A stretch of DNA of 64,000 nt from Taenia hydatigena. Taxonomy: Eukaryota > Platyhelminthes > Cestoda > Cyclophyllidea > Taeniidae. The position numbers and the translations under genes were made by a program. The DNA is taken from positions 16,237,423-16,301,422 of the forward strand of contig JADWOT020000004.1 in assembly GCA_036345935.2 (NCBI GenBank), given 5' to 3'. The notes under the pieces are model-generated. The model searched no databases. It saw only the letters and a program-made list of their open reading frames with translations, and had not been told where the DNA came from. Positions within the stretch are counted from its first letter, which is position 1. Every line of letters begins with the position of its first letter. Of the stretch, positions 1 through 13,095 are shown in pieces.

Positions 1-699
1 TCTCAGGTTTAATGCAACTAAAATAGAGTTAACAATGCTGTGGCAATGGAAATAATCCCTCCTTAAGGGTTTGGAATGTTTGGTGGCCGATTGACTCTGA
101 AACCTTGTAATTCTGTGAATGGACCTACTCCCCTGCTAACGAGTTTACAAACATAAGACACCGGTTTTCATTATTCGAGTTCTTTTCAATCTAATCAGTT
201 GAAAAAACTATAAAAACTGACGACCTGCCACTAAAAAGCTTTACTACTGGATTTAAACAATAGAACAATGGCAATCTCATTCAAAAATTCTTCATTAAAT
301 CCCTTAATGATCACTGAACGTCTGCGATGCAAATTGCATTGTGGATATTTCGTTTAAACAGACCCAAGAATTGCTGGTTATGGATTTATCGACTACGAAT
401 TTATTGATTTGCCCAGCGGCGCGCTTTTCGTAACGTCTCCCGCACGAGTCAACAGGCCAGGGAAATTGAAAAATGCAGTATTGGAAGGATTCTGCACATT
501 CAAAACACAACACCCATTTTTATTTCCTTTTTGACCTTTCTAAGAGCAGAAAATTAAAGAGTACTTACCATTGCTTAATAACTAGTCAATGAAAAAGGCG
601 AAATTCCCTTTAATACTTTCACTATTTACCATTGGAATCGGTTTTTTTTGTACGATATATGTTATACGCTGCTAGCAATGTAGCTTTCCGAGACGAGTT
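1..699. other. Intergenic DNA, no gene seen
   Basis: AT-rich unique-looking DNA. The open frames here are under 70 codons, lack family resemblance and have no convincing splice-site framing. No RNA gene or repeat was recognised. Confidence 0.5.
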
Positions 700-812
700 G
701 AGGTTCCTGACATGGCCCAGAGGCCAGTCCACTGGACGAAGGTACGATGGGCAAAGCAGATGACCATTTTCCAAAACCAAGAGTTAAACAATCAACGCAT
801 TACAGTAAGTGC
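700..812 (+). repeat. Diverged copy of the ~190-bp dispersed repeat
   Basis: Contains the family core (GGCCCAGAGGCCAGTCC) followed by a block ending in CGCATTACAG. The same order of blocks occurs near 23,520, 27,240 and 56,140. The better-preserved copies near 33.5 kb and 55.8 kb have GGCCCGGAGGCCAGCC, then GACC...AAACCGG and AACAAACAAAGTA at the matching places. This copy has only the right half of the unit and no coding capacity. Confidence 0.55.
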
Positions 813-3535
813 ACCAAAATGTCAGGCTAATGCATATAAAGCATGTTAAGATTCGCTAAAGTTACATTGGAATGTTTTGTTGATCATCTTATCTTAGGCC
901 ATGGAGAGGTAAAATTGTGAGTATGGTGAGGTAGATAGAATGTACAATGGATGGAATTGTGAAGCTCGATTTTAGTGTTGCTACTATTAGGTGACTATTT
1001 CTGCTCTAGACTTGTTTACTTCTTCTCAAAACTGTCGCTGTATGCACATCTGGACGGAGAGGTAGGTGGGGAGGTAGACACTCAGGTAGATAGCAAGGTG
1101 GTTGCATGTACATCCGTGAAGCAGCGATGTGGACACGTTTGTTTTAGCTCCCTTGGAATTTCGCGTTGAGTTTATCGGCCTGTTTACACCGTCTGACTTG
1201 GAAGGTAGGTAAACAGGGCGATTCCACAACGGTTTGATGTTTACTTGATAGTATTGTCCCACCCTCGTTTTTTCACACCTAATCTGTGAATGTGATTAAA
1301 GGAGGGCAGCTTTTGTTGAAGACAGACATTACAGTCCGGAACCCTTAGTAGAGGGGTAAGTGAACCCATTAAATGCCCTTATGACGACTGTATGATCTAC
1401 CCTTGAAATAAAGTGCGGCCAAATCTCCAAACCTGAAAACTAAGCTTGATTATGCGAATAAACGACCGAAAAATTAAGAGTTTCGCCTGGAAGAACATGC
1501 AAATGGATAAAGCGCATTCTCGGAATGCTTGATCACGGCTATGGAAATGAGTTACTGTGCCACTTGTCGTGCTCTCTGCGGTCCAAAATTTATGTATGTC
1601 CGAAATGGGATCAGAGCGCGTAGATTCAAGGTGAAACCAGTCATTAAAAGTCTTCCTTGGAGGTGTAAATTACTAGCAAGTAACCATACCTTGGTCGCTC
1701 GCTTTGTGGAATGTTCTGTTAATATACTCCTCCGCAACATTGCAACAAAACGCTATTAGGATATCTTGAATTTATCTTCCTGCCAATATTCTTGGATCTG
1801 TATCAGTAATTGTCGATTTTATTGTCAAATTTTTTCCACATTTAATGTAAAGCCGTCTTTACCGAATCAAATTGTCGTTTTGTTCTGTTGAAATTCAGTT
1901 CCAGCCTACTGCGTTGACATTAATAATGTCGGCGAAATGTTCTGCCATTTTTCACCTATAAATCTGTCCAGCTGATTAGAAAACACGCCGTTTGAGATTA
2001 CCACCGTTGGGACAGCGCAAAACAGGCTAGACAGGCATTGCCTTGCTCGTGCTTTCGCGTGGGAAGGAGGATGATATCGTCAATTCTAAATTTGGGCGCA
2101 GAAAACAATAACTTAGATCAATATTTAGAAATATATTCACGGTAATTGTTTTAAATTGAGCTTTAATGCGCGTTGATCATTGGACCTCGGTCGATCATCT
2201 ACTGCTGGATACTGACCAATGACTGAATGAAATATAATATTGACCAATAATCGTTGAAGATCGATGTATGTTGCTCATTGGATAGTAGGTAGTGGGCAGC
2301 TGCTACTGGCTAATAACGTTTTATTGAACATTAACAAATATGCCATCAGATGTGGTTGATGGGGTCTGTTTAACATTGATGTGACAACTTGCAAGTATCC
2401 AGCTCATGGCTGAAGATGGGGTTGTAGGCGTCGTTGGATCTTATATCGATAAGAACGCGACTGTGGTTTATCTAAATTGATAAGGATAAGTCCTTGACAG
2501 AGGCACTTTTGAAACAAGGACTATCGTGAGCACCAAGCAATTTATAGCTTTGGGTACTTGTTCAGCAGGTCTTAATCGATTGTTAACACCCAATGACGAA
2601 GTTGCATTAATATTAAAGAAATGTCTAGTCAAGCGTTATTTGTGATGGACACTGCACATTGGATAATAGGCTCCAAAAAGGCTGATATAAGCACACAGCA
2701 AGTAAGGAAACGGTAGCAATTAATTGATGATATTAGTGTTCATTACATCGCCATGAAACTAAGACAGAAGCGCTTTGATTGGAGGTGAATTTGATCGATT
2801 TTTAGTGTTTAAGCAACAGCCAACGATTGAAAGGAAAATTTGACAACTAATTACCAATAATCGCTTGGTATTAGTAATCAATCTGACAATTCACGCTCCC
2901 TATTAGGCAACAGGTCCTGAGGAGTCATTAGTGGTTCACAATGAGGTAAAGCGAACGTATAAATGATGGACCGTGTGCACATTGAGTTTATACTTAGCTA
3001 CAAAATCTTTTTTATTTGGGATATTTCGTATTTGGTCATTCATTATTAACGATGGGAAATGTAATGTTTGTATTCAAGTTCTCACATAACAGTCATAAAA
3101 TGATCATAAATCAACTTCTACCAACGAAAAAGGTGAAGAAACAGTCTTCATATGTACTTTTAAATCTGTTAATTAAATTACGGAACTTTTTACCGATACC
3201 TATTTCTCTGTTGGGTGTGTCCGAAACGTGATAACTTTCCCCACCTCCCTTCCTTCTCTTTACTAAATGAAAACCGGAATGGATTTCCGTCTGGAGTGGG
3301 AGACACCTCCTAGCCAAAGAACAGCCAGACAGGCAGTTGGTCGGTAGGTGTGTCGGGCCTAATGAGTTTAATCAGGAAATAAGGCATCTTAGAGAGGCAG
3401 TGCACGCATGATAAAACTGTTAGATTCAACTCCGTTCCTCTCGTCTAGCCCAGCTTTGCCTAGCCCCTTGTCTTGCCCTGCACGTCAGATAATGAGAAAA
3501 AAAATTGTCTGGCCACCTTTTGGAGGGAGTGTCTC
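813..3535. other. Intergenic DNA, no gene seen
   Basis: Unique-looking AT-rich sequence. No open frame has a recognisable domain or consistent splice framing. Apart from short homopolymers I see nothing functional. Confidence 0.5.
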
Positions 3536-3960
3536 GGTCCGAGGTACAAGGGGAGGCGGGAGCATGTCTGCACGCACGCACACCGCGCAGCAGATGCAAA
3601 AATTAACGGCTACGCCTATCTCCACCGTCGGTGTACCGCGGGCAGCCATACTGAGAGCGAGCGAACTAGTTTGTCTGCGTGCGTGTGTGCATGTGCGTGC
3701 GTGCACACGAGCCAGAACGTGTGTGAGCGCACCACGCACGTGCCCCGTTGTTTTGTTGTCCGAAAACGGTGGCACCGACGGCGGATGTCCTTGAGCGCAC
3801 TTGAGGCACAAGCTCTGCCCACAACCCGCATGTGCGCCGCACGTGAAGCTGCCAATCACGTGCGAGCTTTTTGTAGACCCTTTCTCTGCACTCACGCATG
3901 CACGCACATACGTCCGCACGCGTGCACATATACGCCCAAGCACTCTCGCGGTAAGCTGAC
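3536..3960. other. GC/CpG-rich patch with alternating purine-pyrimidine runs
   Basis: Base composition changes sharply here from AT-rich to CpG-rich. The left part carries runs of the GTGCGTGCGTG type (about 3,675-3,710) and the right part carries the complement (GCACGCACATACG, about 3,895-3,935). The two can pair as a large imperfect hairpin, and the alternating purine-pyrimidine runs are the type that favours Z-DNA. Overlapping open frames on both strands (up to 183 codons) are what stop-poor GC-rich DNA produces. Their products are low-complexity His/Arg/Thr/Cys strings, so I do not call a gene. Confidence 0.5.
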
Positions 3961-6300
3961 CCGTTGCACTTGGATCTCGAGTCGCTTTATGCCACTCCCA
4001 TATACTCCTATTCCTCCTTTATAAATCGAAATTAAGTTGACATTAAATAACATCATTTAGCATTAATTTATCTGCATTCGAATCACGAGGAGGCTTTGGT
4101 TGGGAATATTGGAGCATAATTCCGCTTTGGGGGTTGCGCAACTTTGTAATTATTGGCACCTAAAAGGTAGTCTACAACGATGCAAACTGAATTTTTACCG
4201 AATTTGATTTTCGAATGAGTTGGAGACGAGATGTATAGTCTGAAAAAATGATGAAAACAGTGCTTGTTATTCAGAGTCAATTTGGGTGTGTGTGCGTGTC
4301 GAGACGAGAGGGATGGTCGAAATGGTGCCATTCGGCCGCTAGCAATTTCGTGCGGCATTCAGATTAAAGGGACTACTAGGTCGGAATCTAGGACGGCAAT
4401 TTCGCTCCTCCATTGTTGTTTTTGCCGCCCAGTCAAATGCCGGTCAATTAGCCGGGCGCCACTTTGCACTCCCTTCATCTTTCGACTTGTTGTTTTGGTT
4501 GACATGGCCCCACTCTCAACCCCGTTTAATCCAGCTATTATAGAATCGTCTTTTCCAGGTAATAAAAATTAGATCGATCCACTGGTAGCCCTCGACATCT
4601 CCAAGGTCTTTTTTCTCTAAAATCCCACACTTGGCAGGCGAGGGCTGAAATTAACCAGTTTTAAGCCATTTTTTGCATCACTTGTGACAGAATCAAAGTA
4701 GCTCGTCCTTGTGTCACCATGGTGAAGTGTAAATGTGAAAACCATGAACAGCAAAAGTGACTTGTGGTGGCGCTGTGTGAAGTTGTCGCATTTCTCACTA
4801 GATGAAGAAGGTGAAGATAATGAGGACGATTTGATTAAAGCGAATAGCGGCAATTCATGCATATTGGTGATTTGCATACCTCTCCCCAGCGACGAATCGG
4901 TGCTAAAAGGTGTCAAAACCGAATTAACCAGTCTTTAACTGAAATCCTCACACCGATAGTTTATAGTTTGCAAATATAACGCCCTGGAGAAGCGGTTGCA
5001 TTAAGCAGAGTAGCAGAAAATTCCACCAAATTCATTATTCACGCTGTCCGCAAAAATTTTTTTTTGAATCGCCGATCTGCGTTTATGCTATTTTTTGCAG
5101 GATGACATTTTCGTGTATTTGGACGCTATTTTTACCACCATAGTTGCGAATTCCTAACGCACGGGTCATCAATCGAGTAGCCAATGCCACAGCCGATACA
5201 CCAATCACAAACATCGCATTAATTGTGTTTATCGATTTATTGATTTCTGCCTTCAGAGCACAAGCCAAACGTGAGTGCGGGTGGAATTCAAGCAACAGTT
5301 GAATCTGCCTCCTCAGGCCACACGTTTAGTCCGTCAAAGCGGAGTCAATTCACATGCACACCCACGGTGGCTGTGAGGTCTAACTGACGCCGGTTGTCAA
5401 GACGCCCTGCCGGGTGACTAGTAAAAGGGCTCGCCGATCTTGATTCGACTGGAGCTGTGACTATTACTCCTGCAAAGCAAATATAATGGTGAGTGGTCAT
5501 GGTGAACTATAATTTTGTAATTGCTATACTGCCTGATCCACAGTGAAGCTGATTTCTCAGTTGATGTGGTCCTTTGCAAATGTTTATTTAGGCGATCGCT
5601 AAATCAGCTATAAAATAGGAATTCAATTATAACGGTAGAGAATTTACCATTTATTAATTTTATCGGAAGTGCCATTGTTCATAAAAAGACAAGTGTTTAT
5701 CAAAATAATTTTTTAAATGTCATCCAGTGGGCAATGATAACCGTAGATTAAGCGAGACTTCTTCCCTGCTCTTCTCCTTTTGTAAATTCTTTCGGGCCCA
5801 AATAATGGTGGATCAGCCGAGACTTGTCCACACCTTTCCTCTTAAAACTACTTTCAATTTCTAAAATATTAAAGTAAATAGTTATAACTCCATTTGACCG
5901 CACAAATCCATCCGAAAGTTCTTGTTTTCTTATTTCGGTGTAAGCTTAAAACATATCCATAAATAGACACCGGAGGGCTCGGTGCTCCAGTTGCCTTCCT
6001 AAAAATGTTACCAAAAAAAAAAACCTGTAAACACTTTGCTGACCACGTGCTTTACTGATTTTTACATGTTTAGACATGCAGAAAATGCGGTAGTTACTTC
6101 GAGTTAATTGTAGTTTCCAACGCTGTCTTATAAGGTGAAGATTGATAGTCGCCTGTTGAGTTGTAAGTAGAAGAATTGCTCCCAGGCTAAATGGAACATG
6201 ATTTCACGTTTTTATTAGGAAAAAAGCGCGGGCAGGCTAAAAGTCGTTTCGTGACAAAAAAAGGGGCAAAGGAAAGATAGCCACTGGGTGTAGACTGGAT
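3961..6300. other. Intergenic DNA, no gene seen
   Basis: Open frames are short (102 codons or fewer) and unlike any family I know. No repeats beyond homopolymer runs. Confidence 0.5.
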
Positions 6301-6545
6301 GCACCGCAGACAAGTGCGTCAAACGCAACTGTCTAGACGCCTGCAAATGCAATCTTGGCTGCTTCTACTGCTACTACTACCGCTGCTGCGGAGCGCACAC
6401 CGTCTGCAGGCCCTAGGACTGCGTGTTGGCACGAGTCAACTCGGGCTAGCTCTCTAACTCTCTCTACCACGCTCGCTCGCTCTCCATCCACGGAACTGTC
6501 AGACTCGCTGCGTGTATGTGCGTGCGTGGTAGTGCGCAAGACTTT
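6301..6545. other. CpG- and CTN-rich patch
   Basis: A short GC-rich island in AT-rich surroundings, with CTACTACTAC and CTCGCTCGCTC tracts and a terminal alternating run (GTGTATGTGCGTGCGTGG). Overlapping frames on both strands reflect absence of stops. It could be a regulatory patch, but nothing transcribed was recognised next to it. Confidence 0.35.
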
Positions 6546-9500
6546 GGCTTAGTAATTGCCTGCTCATTTTTTTCATCTCAAGAAATGCCTACTTCTATTT
6601 GCAATGAATTATTAGCTGCTAAATCCCACAGACCGATGGCGGACCAAATAGGCAGACGATTTGTGAACTCTACTTGAACTCAATGATCTGCATTCAAGAG
6701 GTGAACTAACTAATCGATAGAGGGTTGACCTCCTCACACTCGTCTCAGCCTGTCAAATAATAACTGACTCTTCAAAATTACTTAGCCAGCTTCAGTTTGA
6801 ATTGGTGGGTTAAAAATTCCAGTCCAGGATTTGGCCTAATCGGCAAAGTGGGGAATGTGGACTACAGTCTGCCTGGGTGAATTCGCCAAAGGGCATTTTT
6901 CGTGCCTAGTGTGTGTGTGTGTGTGGAGTGGCATTGCCTCTTTTACTCATTTAGGGTAGATTTATCATAGACTTTTCTTGCGGAAAATTCCATCTTCGGT
7001 TTAATGACCTCCATGTCATTAATCTTACATAGGGTGTTTTCGAGTCCAAAATGCGTGACATCTAGGCTTTATGTATGCGTGTGTGCGCGTGTGCGTGCGT
7101 ATCCCTGGCGAGAGGGCACACAATCGCTGAAAATGATTGAGTGGCTATCCTAAGGAAAAGAATTCGTCTTTTTTTATAAATTCACATCACTTATTCAACT
7201 TCCTTGCTTATCGTGATGTAGTCCGTGGTAAGTCTAGATTTGAACACGTCTTTCCCCAAAATAAATGTCGCCTATTTCTGGTCTGGACTTTTCCCTCTTC
7301 CGTGAATGGGTAAGAACCGAAGAAATAATAAACGCACCGATGAAATTGAGCCTACTAGTTTCACTGTATACATTTACCTCACTTAAATGTTCCGGAATGA
7401 CTCTGAACTTGGTGTAAAATGTGCAAATGTAATACGCTGTAGGGAGGACCTTTCGATATCGCGGATAATTGAACCTAGTGCCATTTTTTATTTTAGTCCA
7501 AGTTTTTTTGTTAAGACATTTCGCAACTGCCTTCATTTGCATCCAAAACTCAGCTGCCTTCTACATCATATGTCCTCAAACAGGATGTTGGTGAACTAGC
7601 TATTGGCTAACCCGTCGAAACCCACTTTTTGGAAGGCCTAACGGTGTCAGTGGAAAGTACACGGCTATTGTGGGCTGGACTTTTCTACTGTGCGCGAAAA
7701 AAACGCAACTCAGAACACGTTGGAAAATTAACACAATGACTTTTGCCTCTCGTAAAGGTCCCATAATAGAAACAGTCACCAAAATGGCATCCCAAACTTT
7801 TGCTTTGAAAAGTGCTACTCATCTGCCCATTAACACGTTAGGGTTGAAAAAACAACTAGAAGGAAGCAGACAGACGTCAGTGGTAGACAGACTTCTGTTT
7901 AAAATATATTTATGATTAAAAGTTAGGCGTTCCACGGGGCAGCTAAAAAGGAAATATCGATCTTGAATTTGGGAATTTAGTTTACGAAAACCGTTGTACT
8001 AAAGCGTCGATGCTGAGTTGATCTACCGCCTGATACTAGGCCTACCATTGGCTAATTCCGCTCACAGGCCGAATAATCGCCATGTTGGGGATGACAGCAT
8101 GGAAGAGTGTCTACAGTTGGAATAGAAAGCTGCTGTTTCTATAATACTGGCTCTTTTGGCCATTTATAGCCCTTTTAACCACTAAAAAGCTACCAAAACA
8201 AAGGCCTCGAGGAGTGGATAATCACAGGGACGTAAGGAAATAATTACCGGAAAGTATAAAATTGTGCACTGAGGAAGTGCGTGTGCCTGCAAGGCTGTCC
8301 ACAACTAGGCCACATTATCAACCGTGTGTGTGGGGCTGGTTGGTTAATCGGCTTACTCTTGATTAAAACTGTGGCCTTTATGGGCGCATGCGTGCATGTG
8401 GGCGCGCGAGGTTGTCGGCACTGTCGGCAAAGTGATTCAGAAAGCGAGCGAAAGAGGGCAACGATAAAAGTCTGTGCCTATTGAGTAAACAGCCCCAGTC
8501 GGAGTGTCAACACACCCTAGGAGCATAAACAACAACACAAACATCATCAACACCAGAAACGGCAGCAACGCCACAACATCCCTGCGTGCAACCCGGACGT
8601 GGAATTAGTACTCTTAAGTCCTACTGCATCAACTAACTCCTTACCCTGCCGACGCCTTCAGTCTTCGGTCTACACGTAATTCATGTGTGTGTGTGTGTAT
8701 ACAGATTGACGTACCTGGATGGAGAGTTGAAGAGCTCTGTAATGCCGTATGTTCTCATTAACACCACCGACACTTAAATCAACTTCAGAAGGAAGGTTAA
8801 AATTCATCTTTATATCGTCATAACAGCACTTAACAGTCTTTTAGTGGCGATCTGCCAAGCAAGAACTATGGTCTGAAAGCGAAATGAAGCTAGACAGAAT
8901 TTCCTGAACTTAATAATCAGGAAGCTCACCACGACTGAAAGCCAAATTTGCGATTTATCTAATCACCGGGTAAGTCAAATTCGTTTTAAGCATCATAAAA
9001 GGTTTTCCGGATATAGACAAACTCCGAGCAAGGTGTTCAGCTTTCATTCCAAATCATGTTCAGGCTTCTGGCTGACGGTGGGTCTACTAATTTCAGAGGC
9101 GTTATTTTTAAGATCCTTCCCACAATCATGGATGGATGTTGCGTTTTTCCTGTCACCATTATCTGGAAACATTATTAATAAGGCAGCAAGGCCGAATCCA
9201 TCACCCAGTCAACTACTTATGCTAACGAATGACTAATTGCAGCCATGACTAAATCTTCTTCCCCCTTTCTTCCTCCACCCCGTCCACTTTAATAATCGAG
9301 CAGGGAAGCCATAAATGCACTTTTTGTACTACGACTTTACCTCGGTTTTTGGTAGAATTAATTGAAACCAGGTAGTGTTGTTAATAGGGATGGATAGATC
9401 GGCATGGTAAGAGGTAGGAGAGGAAGGCTTCTATGACGAAAGTCACTTGAAAGCATGTGACGCGCAGTTTTTGAAGCAGTTAGGTGTTATTAAATTGACA

Positions 9501-12500
9501 TGTCTCTGTCTGTGAAACGGTGGATTCATTCATTTTAAGGACTTAGCTCTGCGTGATACTTTGGCTAACGTGCTTCACAGGATATAAAACACACAGCAGC
9601 AGGTGGCAGACTCAATTTCACTGCTCGTTTCCATTGCCCTGCAAAAAAGGATTATTTTAGATACACAAACAGCCAAAGGAGGAGACCAACTATAAATATC
9701 ACCGAAATCGCGACTCACAAACCCCTGAAATGTGCCTTCAAACTCGTCGACTCCTTACAGTTAAATTATCGATTTTTATTTCTAACCTGTTGCCAAGGCG
9801 GGAAAAAATCGATGTTCATATTTATACAAGTCATGGTTGATATGACAGTGCACAACACGCCACTTCTTGAATGTTGTTGAAAGGGGAAGATGAGTAGCAA
9901 GATGGGCTAAAATACACCTTCAGGATGTTATCTAGACAACTGACATCTTTGACACTAAAAACAGTTCCGATACGGACCATGTAAATAACAGTGGGAAACT
10001 TTAAATGTATGGTAATTAGTCTTGCCCGTTGGTCTTATTAAAATTCATAGATTTAAACCTTCTGTTGCTAATTAATGGAGAGTTTAATGAGAACTTTGGA
10101 ATCGGCTTTTAGTAGATAGTGGAAGAAGATTAAGTTCCAAAACGGTTAGAAGCCCAAAGTCAATTATTTGTCAGAGTGTGCATCTAGCATGCTTTTGACC
10201 GGCTACGGAAATACAGTTGAATTATTTTGTCGTTCGTTAATGCCACTTTGTGGAAGGCAAGACAGTGAGCGTTTCGAATCTAATAATTTATATTAGTTTA
10301 CCTCTTCCAAAGAACGTCTAAATTTTATTGAGTTTCAAATGATTGACGGCTCCATGATTTATAGGGAACAGAGGTTGCTCTTCACGCCATTTATTGATCA
10401 CAGCTAATGAATTGATCAAATTTCCTGTCCATTTGAACAGATGACAATTCATCAGTCGATGCCTTCTGGAGCTAATCCACAAATTTGGCTATTAGTCATC
10501 CGAAGATGATCAACTTATTGGCCATCTTTTAAAATCGTCAAAACGACTTCCCATTCTCCCTACTACATGCAAATTTCTCCTTTATATCCGAAATAAAGCT
10601 AGAGGTAGTCGTCGCTCTTTAAGTTCTATTAATTATTCGCTGACCAGAGCTCAAGAAAACTAATATCTATGCTTGATCGGTTTCATAGTTGGAAATGCAC
10701 CGTTAGAACCGGTATACGGCGATATTGTTCCATTTCCTATTAGTTGTTGACGACTGGCAAGGGAAGGAAAGGCCATGGAAACAATGCATCATTTTCAAGC
10801 TGTCATGGTTAGCCCTCAACTCCTTCAGTAGGCATTACAAATTATTTACTCTGTCCTGAGCACAACCTATTGGTGGTACCGCCCTGTAGTAGACTTGTCG
10901 TCTGCCTACACGGGGATCTCACTGGTTCTTTGCTGATCGCAGTTCGGGAAAAGTGATATCAATGCTTCATTGTTAAACTGATGGTACTTCAATCGGTACC
11001 TCGCGTGGAGATAAACCGTAAATTGCCCTACCAGGTACTCGATTTTGAAGAGTTAGAATGGGAGCAAGATGCTACTTATCATTTATTTCGTCGACTCCGG
11101 CTCTCTTAGTTGTCGCGCGCTACCTTTTGTCGACTTTCCCTTGCACCGGTTAAAATAAACAGACCTGCGTGAATTGAGAGCGAATAAGCGAACAAAGTGG
11201 GTGTTGCTCGTCGTCTCCGTTGTCGTGGCCGCAGTCGTAGCCATGCACACACAAGGCTGCGTCGTGACCTTGACGATCTGTCCGAATGCTGGGTTGCACC
11301 CAATTTGGGACACAAGGTGCGTATTTTTGGACGAAAGGGCCTTAATACACAGGCCTTGAAAACCCCTTTTAATCAAGTGTCATGCACACACACACACACA
11401 CATCCATATCCGCAGAGCCGCTTCTAGACCCCCTCCCAGTCTCTTACTCACAAGCTAACTACAACAACGAAAACATCAACATCAACAAGATGAACAACAG
11501 TAGCTGTAGCTTCTAGTAGTACATATCTGTCCAGTGTTACTAAGACGTCTCAAGGGGGAATTCAAGTACGGACAAGCCTTAGTATGCATGTTCAACAATG
11601 AGTTCGTTGTTGTTGTTGTTGAACAAACTTGACGCCGGTTTAAACGATCAAAAGGTATTGCCCGCCTACCTCCCTGTATTTCATCCCTTACTAAAATGCA
11701 GCTATTTATACAAATGAGATGCACTCTGATGTGTGTGAGGCCACTTTGGTGAGTTGCACAAGTACCTGTAAGACTCCTCTGGAATCTTATTTGCTAAGGT
11801 TTATGCTCTTAGGCTGCCTGACCTAAAAACCAATGACACCATCAATGGGGTGAACTACCACACATTACAATTGTTCTCAAATGGACCATTTGCTTTGATT
11901 ACGTGGAGTTACTCTTGTCCATTGCGTGATATCTGAAGGTTAGTTACTTTTAGAGCTGACTACGTGTCCAGATTTAAAAGGAGTAGTTGATACAGATTGA
12001 CGATTCCATTCTAGTCTACAACCGGGCGATGAATTGACTTTTCCCATTTTCTAAACAAGATTTTATATAGTCAAGTAATAGTTCCGAGGGCAAAGTTGAT
12101 CTTACTGTTCCTGAGGCTGCGAAAACGTTTGCAGAGTACTTTGAAATGGTCATAATGAACTTAGTCATTGGGAAAAAAGTTCTTGCATTCTATAGCACTC
12201 TATTCAATTTTAGTAGTATACGGTAAACACGGGAACGAGAGCGAAATGCTGGTAGACTAGACATGGCCAAAACGAAAAGAAAAACAGGCCATTTTGCATT
12301 AGATGAATTAACTCCTTGCGTTTACATGCAATCAAACCTCGTAAAATCTTGGGACCTAACATAAATCGCATCTGTTACAAAAGTAGTCAACGCGGAACTC
12401 AATTTAGCGAATCTGAATTTTGGAAGCATCTCTCGCGGAATTATATTGGACAATTTGAGGTTCAGTGCCCAAGCAATATCAAGGTAAATAGTATTTATGA

Positions 12501-12689
12501 CTTTCACATTTATCCTTGCGATCGAGTTCACGAAGGCAGTAATAATTGGATTTAAAACAGGCAGGGATACAAATGAAGGAAGGAGAGACAAAATTTCGGT
12601 GGACAAACATTACAAAGATCCCGAAACCAACGATGCATTGACAAGTAGACGCATTCAGACATGGAGGAAGGAACGAGAAGGAGAGGAGT
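6546..12689. other. Intergenic DNA with simple repeats
   Basis: No gene recognised. It holds short (GT)n tracts near 6,908-6,925, 7,075-7,100 and 8,683-8,699, a (CA)n tract at about 11,386-11,402, and CAA/CAT-rich patches near 8,525-8,560 and 11,460-11,490. All open frames are about 100 codons or less and without domain resemblance. Confidence 0.45.
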
Positions 12690-13095
12690 GATTAATTCCT
12701 ACTACAATTCGCCTCCCACTCATTTTTTACGTACGTGCCACATAACTCTATCCAGACATCTTCCAAAAGAGTGTCAGGATTCCTATTCCTCTCCCTTAAA
12801 TCCCATTTATAAGTAAACACTTCGACCGATTGGGAAGGGGAGGCAAAACTCCTTTTTTGAAGTAAAGTGGGCTTCCCACGGCAATGTCCCCAAGAACTGC
12901 TGCAATTAGAGGTAGGGTGATAAATGACGCCCTCTTTACTGACCCACACGCATATACGCGCACACACACACACAAACCGACCGACAAAGTGAAGCTTAAC
13001 CCCATCTATATCAGCAGCGACAGTTGCTACACCAATGACCTTCTCTTTACTAAGTCGTGGGACAGAGAAGGTTTGGTTGATGTGGAAAATAGAGT
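12690..13095 (-). repeat. Diverged dispersed repeat, copy A
   Basis: Read on the minus strand, this segment matches 22,330-22,700 (plus strand) in a series of collinear blocks: CCCACGA.TTAGTAAA, GTCGGTC, AATCACC/TATCACC, CTAATTGC.GCAG, TGGGAAGCCCA and GGGA.TTAAGGGA. Spacing between blocks is similar in the two places. The 153-codon minus-strand frame here is probably a by-product of the repeat. The other copy has stops in the corresponding frames. Element class is unknown. Confidence 0.5.

Noticed and set aside
3408..4024. Overlapping open frames up to 183 codons on both strands
   Set aside because: They arise from stop-poor CpG-rich alternating sequence. Products are low complexity, overlap in several frames and resemble no family.
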